This document shows positions 1 to 6,777 of a stretch of DNA of 13,782 nt, piece after piece (position 1 is the first letter of the stretch; the number at the start of each line of letters is the position of its first letter). Under the pieces are notes generated by a model. The model saw only the letters and a program-made list of their open reading frames with translations, was not told the origin of the DNA and did not search any database. A program made the translations under genes and the position numbers. This stretch comes from Clostridia bacterium. Its GTDB lineage: Bacteria; Bacillota; Clostridia; Christensenellales; Borkfalkiaceae. The DNA lies in NCBI GenBank assembly GCA_029054485.1, contig JAIDFD010000003.1, positions 1 through 13,782 on the forward strand. Reading direction: 5' to 3'.

Positions 1-7
1 TTTTTGT

Positions 8-27
8 ACGGCGTGCGTTTACGCCGT
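8..27. terminator. Inverted repeat past the 3' end of the pectinesterase gene
   Basis: ACGGCGT (8-14) and ACGCCGT (21-27) form a 7-bp stem with a six-base loop, 18 bases beyond the stop codon of the leftward pectinesterase gene. In the leftward direction the stem is followed by ACAAAAA rather than a T-run. In the rightward direction it is followed by GATTTTG. It may end the leftward transcript, or serve a gene left of the window, but neither direction gives a textbook intrinsic terminator. Confidence 0.4.
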
Positions 28-45
28 GATTTTGCAAATTACGCC

Positions 46-972
46 TTAAAAAGATAGAAATTTCTTTTCAAGATTTTCTATAATGGATTTCGCCTGCGCG
101 CCGTCCGTCTCTTTTGCCCAACTTACGGGCGAGAGGGGTTGAACGCTTTTCAAACCGTAGTATAAAAATCTTGCCGTCTTGTCGCGGGAGGTGTCGTTCC
201 ATTTATCGAAGAGCTCGCCTTTGACATGGTCGCCGAGCGTGCAGTTTACAAACGCGCACTTGCCGAAGTCCCGCCAGGGACGGGCAAGATAGCAGGAGTT
301 TTCTTTCGCACCTCCGTTTGAAAAGTTGCAATTTAAAAAGGTGAAGCCGTTTTCCTGCGCAAGCGAATGGGCGGGTGCGCACACAAAACCAACGCCGCGC
401 CTGTCCGGCAGAGAAACTATTTCGCAGTTTTTGAAATACCCCTCGCCGCAGCCGAAAATAAAATCCACGTTGCCTGAGATACGGCAGTTTTCAAACAGAC
501 CGACGTTCGCACCCTCGCAATAGAGCTGTTTTTCGGGAATAAACCCGCGGTAGCGCACCACGAGGTCATCGGGGAAGGGCGAGAGGAAGAGGGTGTCCTG
601 CGTGGAAATAAATTCGCAGTCCCTTGCTTTGAAATTTTTTCCGTGTACCGAGAGGGCAACGCACTGCCCGACCTCTTCGGGCATAGAGTTTGAGTTTTTT
701 ACGGTGAGATTTTCAAGTCTTACGCCGTTTCCCGTAACGCAAAGGGTGTATGTGCGGAAGGTGTTGTACTCTTTGCCGTCCGCGTGGATTTTGCGGGCGT
801 AGTCGTCGAAGGTAATTACCGTCTGCCCGCACCCCTCGCCGATAAGTGTGACGTTGTCGGCGGCAAGCACGGCTTTTTGGCGGTATTCGCCCTTTTTCAA
901 GTGTACGGTTTCGCCGCTTTTCAAACCGTTGAAAGCTTTTTGCAAGTCGTCCGAGGGAGTGAGAAAAATCAT
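46..972 (-). CDS. Pectinesterase (pectin methylesterase), carbohydrate esterase family 8, cytoplasmic type
   Basis: A 308-residue right-handed beta-helix enzyme that hydrolyses methyl esters of galacturonate residues in pectin, giving free carboxylates and methanol. The CE8 signatures are present in order: GQCVAL (about 102-107), STQDTLF with catalytic Asp126 (123-129), GNVDFIFG with catalytic Asp170 (167-174), and ARPWRDFGKC with the substrate-binding Arg231 and Trp233. I start at ATG 970-972 because CAAGGAG lies 11 bases upstream on the minus strand. A longer in-frame start at 1029 would read back through the -10 element and the ribosome site. There is no signal peptide: the N-terminus MIFLTPSDDLQKAF enters the helix fold directly, so the protein should act inside the cell on imported methylated oligogalacturonides. 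It is divergent from the transporter and glycosidase genes and has its own sigma-A-like promoter. Confidence 0.93.
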   Translation of the reverse strand: MIFLTPSDDLQKAFNGLKSGETVHLKKGEYRQKAVLAADNVTLIGEGCGQTVITFDDYARKIHADGKEYNTFRTYTLCVTGNGVRLENLTVKNSNSMPEEVGQCVALSVHGKNFKARDCEFISTQDTLFLSPFPDDLVVRYRGFIPEKQLYCEGANVGLFENCRISGNVDFIFGCGEGYFKNCEIVSLPDRRGVGFVCAPAHSLAQENGFTFLNCNFSNGGAKENSCYLARPWRDFGKCAFVNCTLGDHVKGELFDKWNDTSRDKTARFLYYGLKSVQPLSPVSWAKETDGAQAKSIIENLEKKFLSF

Positions 973-983
973 TTTTATAAACT

Positions 984-990
984 CTCCTTG
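984..990 (-). promoter_or_regulatory. Ribosome binding site deciding the pectinesterase start
   Basis: Read on the minus strand this is CAAGGAG, 11 bases before the ATG at 972-970. It supports the shorter start over the in-frame ATG at 1029, which lies inside the promoter. Confidence 0.8.
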
Positions 991-1000
991 TTTCGGGTGT

Positions 1001-1029
1001 ATTATAGCACAAAATTTTTCGTGAAACAA
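1001..1029 (-). promoter_or_regulatory. Sigma-A-type promoter with extended -10, leftward, for pectinesterase
   Basis: On the minus strand TTGTTT (1029-1024) is followed by exactly 17 bases and then TATAAT (1006-1001). The -10 is preceded by TG one base upstream (TGCTATAAT), an extended -10. Transcription would begin near 994, giving a leader of about 20 bases that holds the ribosome site at 984-990. Confidence 0.8.
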
Positions 1030-1031
1030 TA

Positions 1032-1049
1032 AAAAATCTATTGATTTTT
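1032..1049. promoter_or_regulatory. Inverted repeat between the divergent -35 elements (possible operator)
   Basis: AAAAATC (1032-1038) and GATTTTT (1043-1049) are perfect inverted copies around TATT. The repeat fills the 11-bp gap between the two divergent -35 boxes and covers the rightward one, so a protein bound here could affect both promoters. It is A/T-rich and could be chance. Confidence 0.35.
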
Positions 1050-1069
1050 GGATTTGACTATGTTATAAT
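1041..1069 (+). promoter_or_regulatory. Sigma-A-type promoter with extended -10, rightward, for the transport/degradation genes
   Basis: TTGATT (1041-1046), 17-base spacer, TATAAT (1064-1069), with TG at 1061-1062 giving an extended -10 (TGTTATAAT). Transcription would begin near 1076, leaving a leader of about 57 bases before the first gene. No comparably good promoter was seen before 13187, so this may drive the whole rightward series, perhaps helped by weaker internal promoters. Confidence 0.8.
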
Positions 1070-1098
1070 GTGTTAGCTAAATGTCAAAATGTAACATT
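1067..1098 (+). promoter_or_regulatory. Repeated AATGT motif and AATGTAACATT palindrome at the transcription start (possible operator)
   Basis: AATGT occurs at 1067-1071, 1080-1084 and 1088-1092. The last copy forms a perfect 5-1-5 palindrome with ACATT at 1094-1098. Two copies are also longer direct repeats (AAATGTCA then AAATGTAA, 8-bp period). The cluster spans the end of the -10 element and roughly the first 20 transcribed bases, a position where a bound regulator would normally repress. The binding protein is unknown. Confidence 0.35.
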
Positions 1099-1132
1099 CT
1101 GCGGGCGGATTTTTTGTCCGAAAGTCTAAAAT

Positions 1133-1810
1133 ATGCGTAAAAACGGTTCAAGATATATCTCATTGCGGCAGTACCGCCTTACCGATTTGTTTCTTTTTGC
1201 GGTAATTTTGGTCGTGTTCGAAGTGATTTTGCACTTCGCTTTTGAGGCTTTCCACGGCGATTTTCTCTTTTCGCCCATGCTGGCGATAACCCTTATCGTT
1301 ATGATGCGGTGGGGTTGGCCCGCGATATTTTACGCGGTTGGAGACGGACTTTTATTCTGTCTTTTAAATTTAAAAAATCCCGACTTTGCACCCTATATGT
1401 TTGCTATTTATATAATAGGAAACGCGTTCATTGCTCTTTTATTTCTTATGACAAGATTTATGGGCAAGAAAAAGATAAGGGACAAATGGTACTTCTCGCT
1501 GTTGTTTACGACTGCCGGCTGGATAGCGGTGGTTTTGGGCAGGGCGATAGTGGCGGCGTGCTTCGGACTGGGCTTTGTTTCAACGTTGCTCGCGCACTTC
1601 GGCGATTTGGTTTCCTTTGCGGTCTGCCTTACGGTCGTTTTGGTAATGCGCAGGCTTGACGGAATGTTCGAGGACCAGAAAGCGTTTTTAAAACGCCTCG
1701 ATGAAGAAAAGAAAGAGAAGGAAAGGCGCGACTCCTTCGGCGATGAACCTATCGAAGTGGACGAAGAGAGCCTTAAAATTCTTAAAAAAGACGACGATTT
1801 ATATAATTGA
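1133..1810 (+). CDS. Six-TM membrane protein of unknown function, first gene of the rightward series
   Basis: A 225-residue integral membrane protein I do not recognise. Hydrophobic segments lie at about 17-38, 44-58, 61-80, 86-107, 119-144 and 150-172. A charged cytoplasmic tail (173-225) rich in Lys/Glu follows, including a probable helix around KRLDEEKKEKERR. Size, six close-packed helices and few polar loops recall substrate-binding (S) components of ECF vitamin transporters. That is a topology resemblance only: no S-component motif or ECF module is present. It stands first after the rightward promoter, 81 bases before the permease gene, so it is probably co-expressed with the sugar importer. 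The ATG at 1133 is the first start after an in-frame stop at 1127-1129, and no clear ribosome site precedes it, which is unlike its neighbours. It lacks the pattern of DUF624/YesL proteins often seen near LplB/LplC transporters. Confidence 0.7.
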   Translation: MRKNGSRYISLRQYRLTDLFLFAVILVVFEVILHFAFEAFHGDFLFSPMLAITLIVMMRWGWPAIFYAVGDGLLFCLLNLKNPDFAPYMFAIYIIGNAFIALLFLMTRFMGKKKIRDKWYFSLLFTTAGWIAVVLGRAIVAACFGLGFVSTLLAHFGDLVSFAVCLTVVLVMRRLDGMFEDQKAFLKRLDEEKKEKERRDSFGDEPIEVDEESLKILKKDDDLYN

Positions 1811-1832
1811 CTTAATTTAACTTGGGTAATCC

Positions 1833-1846
1833 GCGGCAACCGCCGC
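1833..1846 (+). other. Short GC hairpin in the gap before the permease gene
   Basis: GCGGC (1833-1837), loop AACC, GCCGC (1842-1846). The 5-bp GC stem sits between the six-TM gene and the first permease and has no T-run, so it is not a terminator. It could be an RNA stability or processing element, or chance. Confidence 0.25.
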
Positions 1847-1856
1847 TGTTACATAA

Positions 1857-1872
1857 ACTTAAACTTTTAAGT
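1857..1872 (+). promoter_or_regulatory. Inverted repeat just before the permease ribosome site
   Basis: ACTTAA (1857-1862) and TTAAGT (1867-1872) are inverted around ACTT and end five bases before the GGAGG that serves the first permease gene. It could be an operator or a weak leader hairpin affecting ribosome access. A/T-rich short repeats like this also arise by chance. Confidence 0.25.
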
Positions 1873-1891
1873 GGTATGGAGGAAATTTTCA

Positions 1892-2965
1892 ATGTTCAAA
1901 CTCAAATGTGACGACTTCCTTATCTACGATGAGGCGACTGGCACTTACAGCATGTCCGCCGAACAGCGTGTAAGGGACGAGACAGAGCGGAACAGATGGA
2001 AAAGCACCGGATTTACCTTTCTGAAAGACTGGCGACTGTATCTGATGCTCGTACCCATGATACTGGTGTACCTGCTTTGGAAGTACCTGCCCATGACCGA
2101 GCTTTTGGCGGCTTTCAGATACGGTGACTTTCAGGAAGTTTCAGACAGACCTTGGGTTGGCTTCAACAACTTCAAGGAAATTTTCGTGGGTGCGTATTCT
2201 TCTGATTTCTGGATGGCTTTCAGAAATACGTTCGTAATCGCGTTCTACGGACTTCTGTTCGGCTTCCCGCTTCCCATTATTCTCGCGCTTTTCTTCAACG
2301 AGGTTCGTTCAAACATTGCGAGATCGATTTTGCAGGTATGCGTATACCTTCCCAAATTCATCTCCACCGTTATCGTTACTTCGCTTGCCCTTGCGCTGTT
2401 TGCTAATCAGAGTGAAAGTACCAGTCAGGGTATACTGGCAAAACTACTTGAGAAAATTTCAAGTTCTTCGCATATGAAGGCCGCGTTGGACGGCAGTGTT
2501 TCCAGCGGCGTTGTGTATACCCTCGAATACTTCCGGTCGATATACATAATTACGGATATTTGGGAACACGCGGGCTACGACTCGATAGTATTCTTCGCGG
2601 CGGTAATCGCAGTTTCGCCTACGTCTTACGAGGCGGCGCAGATAGACGGCGCGGGCAAAATGGCGCAGATGCGCTACGTTGTAATTCCCAGCATACTTTC
2701 CACAGTAGTCATTATGCTTATTATGAAGATAGGCGGACTCCTTTCGGTCGGGTACGAAAAGCTTTATCTGTTCTGTCCCGATGCGGCGTTAGGCAACTAT
2801 CAGGTAGCCGAAGTCGTTTCGACGTGGTCGAACAGAATAGGCGACGCGTACACAACGCGTGCGTTCGGTATCGCGGGCGAAATGACGAACAACCTCATCG
2901 GTATGATTCTCGTAATCGGTTCGAACACTATTGCGAAAAAAGCGTCCGACGTATCGTTGTACTAA
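1892..2965 (+). CDS. ABC sugar transporter permease, LplB (COG4209) type
   Basis: A 357-residue inner-channel subunit of an oligosaccharide importer. TM segments lie at about 47-64, 110-135, 150-172, 213-240, 268-290 and 327-347. The EAA loop that docks on the ATPase is YEAAQIDGAGKMAQMRYVVIP-like at 246-266 (Glu247-Ala-Ala, Asp252-Gly-Ala, Pro266), the hallmark of LplB-type permeases. I use ATG 1892 because GGAGG at 1878-1882 lies nine bases upstream; a GTG at 1871 would place that ribosome site inside the coding region. The protein is longer than usual for this family (about 290-320): it has an N-terminal cytoplasmic stretch of about 45 residues and a longer outside segment at about 172-210 (Ser-rich). 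It pairs with the permease gene 16 bases downstream. Confidence 0.92.
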   Translation: MFKLKCDDFLIYDEATGTYSMSAEQRVRDETERNRWKSTGFTFLKDWRLYLMLVPMILVYLLWKYLPMTELLAAFRYGDFQEVSDRPWVGFNNFKEIFVGAYSSDFWMAFRNTFVIAFYGLLFGFPLPIILALFFNEVRSNIARSILQVCVYLPKFISTVIVTSLALALFANQSESTSQGILAKLLEKISSSSHMKAALDGSVSSGVVYTLEYFRSIYIITDIWEHAGYDSIVFFAAVIAVSPTSYEAAQIDGAGKMAQMRYVVIPSILSTVVIMLIMKIGGLLSVGYEKLYLFCPDAALGNYQVAEVVSTWSNRIGDAYTTRAFGIAGEMTNNLIGMILVIGSNTIAKKASDVSLY

Positions 2966-2981
2966 GGGGGTAAAAAACAGT

Positions 2982-3908
2982 ATGAAAAGAAAAATAGAAG
3001 CAAGCGAGCTTATTTTCAAAATCATCGCATATGTTCTTTTAATTATCTTCGCGATAATGTGCGTTTACCCTCTTTTATATGCGCTCGGTTCTACGTTCAG
3101 CGCCTGGGACTCAGTAAAGAACGGTAAGGTTATTCTCTGGCCGGACGGATTTCAGATAGAATCGTTCAAACTGGTATTTATGGATAACCGGTTCTGGGTA
3201 AACTACTCCAACACCTTGTTCGTAACCTTCGTAGGTACTATCTGGTGTCTTGTGTACTCCATTCTCGGCGCTTACGCGCTTTCAAAGAAGAGACTTATGG
3301 GCAGACACGGCTTCAACTTCTTCCTCGTATTTACGATGTGGTTCGGAGCGGGCGTTGTTCCCCAGTACCTCAACTATCAGCAGACCGGTCAGATTTTTGC
3401 GTCTATCGTCGGCGGAAGCTCGATGTACGATATAGACCTTAAGTGGCTTATCGTTCTTGCAATGGGTATGAACGCAACCAACATAATTCTGTTGAGAAAC
3501 TCTTTCGAGGGCGTCCCCTCGGAAATAGAGGAAGCGGCAAGAATTGACGGCGCAACCGAATTGCAGGTTCTCACAAAGGTTTATATCCCTATGAGCAAGG
3601 CAACGATTGCAACAGTTGCTCTGTTCTTCGGAATTTCCCGTTGGAACGGCTACTTCTGGGCGTACAAAGTACTGGGCGCGGAGCAACAATACTCGTGGCC
3701 CGTGCAGGTTTATATGCGAGACTTCATTGAAAAGAACACCGGTCTTGCAGGTTCGCTTGGCGATGACAGGGATATCCCCGACGTAGGTCAGGCAACTTCA
3801 ATGGTTTACGCGATGGTTGTGCTTGCAATGGTACCCATTCTCGTAATTTATCCCTTCATTCAGAAGTATTTTGCGAAGGGCGTAAATATGGGCGGCGTAA
3901 AAGAATAA
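2982..3908 (+). CDS. ABC sugar transporter permease, LplC/YtcP (COG0395) type
   Basis: A 308-residue second channel subunit, partner of the preceding permease. TM segments lie at about 12-34, 76-100, 112-130, 153-172, 205-220 and 272-292. The EAA loop runs 184-203 (Glu184-Ala-Ala, Asp189-Gly-Ala, Pro203) and is followed by SRWNGYFWA at 219-227, a typical feature of COG0395 permeases of pectic and other complex-glycan importers. The start ATG 2982 follows AAGGGGGT (2964-2971) at ten bases; an upstream in-frame ATG at 2931 lies inside the previous gene with no ribosome site. It probably translocates oligogalacturonate or rhamnogalacturonan fragments delivered by the lipoprotein encoded next. 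The substrate is inferred from the enzymes in the locus. Confidence 0.93.
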   Translation: MKRKIEASELIFKIIAYVLLIIFAIMCVYPLLYALGSTFSAWDSVKNGKVILWPDGFQIESFKLVFMDNRFWVNYSNTLFVTFVGTIWCLVYSILGAYALSKKRLMGRHGFNFFLVFTMWFGAGVVPQYLNYQQTGQIFASIVGGSSMYDIDLKWLIVLAMGMNATNIILLRNSFEGVPSEIEEAARIDGATELQVLTKVYIPMSKATIATVALFFGISRWNGYFWAYKVLGAEQQYSWPVQVYMRDFIEKNTGLAGSLGDDRDIPDVGQATSMVYAMVVLAMVPILVIYPFIQKYFAKGVNMGGVKE

Positions 3909-3929
3909 GTAATAAAGATTTTTTTCGGG

Positions 3930-3945
3930 TCGATAACCTGATCGA
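3930..3945 (+). other. Small hairpin between the permease and binding-protein genes
   Basis: TCGAT (3930-3934), loop AACCTG, ATCGA (3941-3945) lies in the 61-base gap ahead of the binding-protein gene. No T-run follows. Such intercistronic hairpins can protect or separate mRNA segments so that the binding protein is made in excess of the channel, but a 5-bp stem is weak evidence. Confidence 0.3.
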
Positions 3946-3969
3946 AATATATAAAATAAGGAGTGAAAA

Positions 3970-6681
3970 ATGAAAAAAACCAACAAAATTATTGCGGCGG
4001 CAGTAGGCGTTGTAATGGCGGGAACCATGGCGGCTTCAATGGCGGCTTGTACTCCCGGCGGCAACGGCGGCGGCGTTAAAAAGCTTACGCCCACAACCGA
4101 TGCCAACGGCAACCTCACCTGGACTTCGCAGACCTCGCTGAATACCGCAATCGGTTATAACAGCGCAACCACCGGTATCAAGTACGATAAAGATAACACG
4201 TTGAGTGGCAACGTATTGAATTATCTCGGAATTTCCAATACTTCAACGTTTACGTTGTTCGGCAAACAATATTCGTCATCGAGTCTCAAACCCGCTTGGC
4301 AGGCTCTGTCCGAAAAATTGGACGTTAAAATAAACGATTCCTATTCGGGTAAGAACACCGATAACCAGATGGCAGAAATAACCGGTTCGGAAAACGGTTT
4401 TGCCGGCTATCATATGTTCACGGCATCGGCGGCTTCAATTAACAGTCAGGGCGCCGCAAGCAACCTTCTGAATATTGCAGACTACCTTGAGTATATGCCC
4501 AACTATGCGGCGTTCCTCAAAGCATATCCCAACGTACAGCTCTCGCTCACCGCGGACAAAGACGGCGCAATGTATATGCTTCCTTACTTCGACGGTAACG
4601 ATGATATTGAAAAATACGTTCTTTTAAGAAAGGACATCGTTGAAACCCTGCTCGACAATGCTTCGGTTAATCTCGAAGGCGGCATAACCTACGCAACGCA
4701 GGGCTCGAACAAGGGACTTACCACAACTTCGGCTTCAATCGAATCCTTTATGGGTCAGACTCAGGCGGATAACTACACGGTAGAAGTTACCAATCCCGAC
4801 ATTATGACCGGAACCTCTGCGGTAGGCAGCTACAAGAGCGAAGTTTTGGCTCAGTACGCGAGTGAAGAAACCGCACGCGACCCCAATGCTCTTGCAACGG
4901 TTACGGTAAACTACGGCGCGGCTTTAACCGCGGCACAGAACAGCACAACTGCTCTCGGTGCGGCGATAAGCGAAGCGGCAGGCAAGGCTTATACGGGAAC
5001 CAGCGGTAACATCGTTGATTTACAGAACTTTGCAATAAATGAAACAAACGGCACCGTCAAGGGCGGCGCGCTTCTCAAAATTCTGAGAGAGTATATCAAG
5101 GTTGCTTATCAGGATAAAGACGGCGGTCAGTTCTACACCAAGCTTTCTGACGTATTCAACAGCGCATACGCGGCTTGGGACGTTGACCTCTACGTAGCTC
5201 TCGGCAGATGCTTCACAACCTGCGGCGATCTTTTGAATACACTTTCTACAACGACTGTAGCAAGAGATGCTTCCAAACTCTATCTTCTTTCCGGACGTAG
5301 AAATATATCCCAGAGACTTAACGACGTTATTTCGTTTGCCGGCGAGCTTTACGGCGTTCGCGGACTTGAATCGAGATATCAGTACAACTATATCACCGAA
5401 GACGGCACGCTTGCAGACGCGCGTAACGATGAGGCAACTTACGATGCTCTTAACAACATGAACAAACTCGTAAAAGAGGGACTTCTTGTAGGTTGGAGCG
5501 CTTCGGACCCTCTCGGCGAAGAAGATAAGGGAACTGCGTCCGACGCAACCGCCGGTGTTCAGACCCTTTCGTTGCATGACTACGTTCAGACCCAAACCGC
5601 ATACATGATTGGCTCATCGTCTAGAAACGCCAACATTACCGGTCCCGTGCTTACACCCGTTTCGAGATGGGATACGGACGGCGACGGCGAATACGACAGA
5701 ACTATGAGATTCACCGAAAGCTGGCGTGGAGTAAAGAACACCGGTTGGGCAATCTCTTATCAGGCTGTTAAAAACGACCCCAATGCACTTGCGGCTTGTC
5801 TCGCATTTGTTGACTACTTCTTCTCTAACGACGGTCAGATTCTTATGACCTACGGTCCTCAGTCCGTAAGGGGCAACAGCACTTCGACGACCGATACCGA
5901 TGGCGGCTTCTGGTACGGCACCGAAGCGAATATTACCTTGGAACAGGCAATCGAACAGGAAATCGTCGATACCTACGATGGCAAACAGTATTTTGTATCC
6001 GGCGAAGCAACGGCTGAGTACTTCTGCTATGAAAACAAACTTTATTCGGGTACGCTTTATAAAGGTAAACAGATTCCCGTTATGACTGATATATCGGTCG
6101 ATATGTTTAACAAGCTGGGTAAAAATTCGTTCACCAACTACGCGCGTTACTATATCGGTTCCGCTCTTAATATCGGTAACAAGGACCAGGGCTTCGAATA
6201 CCAGTGTACGGCTAACTGCGGTATCGTAGGCGCAAATATCGTCAACATCGCGCTTGTAAACGGCACTATCGAACACGTTGTACAGCAGGTACCCGTTCTC
6301 GGAGAAAACCTCAGCGCAGATCAGAAGTATTCCAACTGGAAGACTATGACTGCTTCGATGCTTCCTTTCGAGACCTACTATAGCGACCTTATTAACCGCG
6401 CACCTTATAATATCATCACCGGCTTCAACGCTTCGTCTTCGTTGTTCCTTGCTACAAATAGCAGTAACTCGACCAACCTTATGATAGACGTAGTGACATA
6501 CGGTTACGGCAACGGCACCATTCATAACGTAACGCCCGCTGTTGCAATGCCCGCAGACGCGGCAGCTATAATTGCTTACCTCAACGGTTTGGGTAACACC
6601 AACGAAGGTATGATGGACTTGATTGAAGAGTTTATGGCGGACGCTTGGCTTATAGCTGTAAACGCTTATCATGCCGATTAA
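3970..6681 (+). CDS. Very large extracellular solute-binding lipoprotein (LplA-like) of the ABC importer
   Basis: A 903-residue substrate-capturing lipoprotein anchored to the outer face of the membrane. The N-terminus has a basic start, a hydrophobic stretch and the lipobox MAAC with the lipidated Cys at 27, then a Gly-rich linker (28-35). Family-type features follow: an N-lobe with NIADYLEYMPNYAAFLKAYP (168-187) and DKDGAMYMLPYF (196-207), and a C-lobe with NKLVKEGLLVGW (498-509) and KNTGWAIS (589-596). WDTDGDGEYD (567-576) has a DxDxDG-xxD calcium-loop pattern (Asp568, 570, 572, 576). Usual LplA-like proteins have about 450-570 residues. The excess lies in a segment at about 230-455 rich in Ala/Thr/Ser/Asn and in a C-terminal region after about 630. 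AAGGAG (3958-3963) is six bases before ATG 3970. The gene follows the permeases rather than leading them. Ligand, by context: pectic oligosaccharide. Confidence 0.88.
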   Translation: MKKTNKIIAAAVGVVMAGTMAASMAACTPGGNGGGVKKLTPTTDANGNLTWTSQTSLNTAIGYNSATTGIKYDKDNTLSGNVLNYLGISNTSTFTLFGKQYSSSSLKPAWQALSEKLDVKINDSYSGKNTDNQMAEITGSENGFAGYHMFTASAASINSQGAASNLLNIADYLEYMPNYAAFLKAYPNVQLSLTADKDGAMYMLPYFDGNDDIEKYVLLRKDIVETLLDNASVNLEGGITYATQGSNKGLTTTSASIESFMGQTQADNYTVEVTNPDIMTGTSAVGSYKSEVLAQYASEETARDPNALATVTVNYGAALTAAQNSTTALGAAISEAAGKAYTGTSGNIVDLQNFAINETNGTVKGGALLKILREYIKVAYQDKDGGQFYTKLSDVFNSAYAAWDVDLYVALGRCFTTCGDLLNTLSTTTVARDASKLYLLSGRRNISQRLNDVISFAGELYGVRGLESRYQYNYITEDGTLADARNDEATYDALNNMNKLVKEGLLVGWSASDPLGEEDKGTASDATAGVQTLSLHDYVQTQTAYMIGSSSRNANITGPVLTPVSRWDTDGDGEYDRTMRFTESWRGVKNTGWAISYQAVKNDPNALAACLAFVDYFFSNDGQILMTYGPQSVRGNSTSTTDTDGGFWYGTEANITLEQAIEQEIVDTYDGKQYFVSGEATAEYFCYENKLYSGTLYKGKQIPVMTDISVDMFNKLGKNSFTNYARYYIGSALNIGNKDQGFEYQCTANCGIVGANIVNIALVNGTIEHVVQQVPVLGENLSADQKYSNWKTMTASMLPFETYYSDLINRAPYNIITGFNASSSLFLATNSSNSTNLMIDVVTYGYGNGTIHNVTPAVAMPADAAAIIAYLNGLGNTNEGMMDLIEEFMADAWLIAVNAYHAD

Positions 6682-6719
6682 TAAGAAGTAAAACTTGCAG
6701 TAAAAATCAAATAAAATAA

Positions 6720-6760
6720 TTTTTGTACGCGCCCGCTTTCGGGCGGGCGCGGCACAAAAA
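6720..6760 (+). other. Long stem-loop after the binding-protein gene, without a U-tract
   Basis: TTTTTGT (6720-6726) pairs with ACAAAAA (6754-6760), and CGCGCCCGC (6728-6736) pairs with GCGGGCGCG (6743-6751). The loop is TTTCGG and there is one small internal bulge (A6727 opposite G6752-C6753). The outer T-run precedes the hairpin, and the 3' side is an A-run in both directions, so it is not a normal intrinsic terminator. The next gene starts 18 bases later with a good ribosome site. It probably stabilises or defines the 3' end of the binding-protein mRNA, a common way to express binding proteins above their transporter, or acts as a partial terminator. Confidence 0.6.
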
Positions 6761-6777
6761 AATTTGGGGAACTTGAC

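Noticed and set aside
1133-1810. DUF624/YesL assignment for the six-TM protein
   Set aside because: YesL-like proteins are common next to such transporters, but the expected N-terminal Gly-Leu/Trp pattern and GxFPA-like motif are not visible.
1408-1839. Open frame of about 143 codons on the minus strand under the six-TM gene
   Set aside because: Ser/Lys-rich shadow of the sense membrane-protein gene, with no ribosome site or family signal.
1871-1891. GTG 1871 as start of the first permease
   Set aside because: It would place the clear GGAGG site inside the coding sequence; ATG 1892 is correctly spaced from that site.
2931-2981. ATG 2931 as start of the second permease
   Set aside because: It lies inside the first permease gene with no ribosome site and adds a basic stretch not expected in the family; AAGGGGGT supports ATG 2982.
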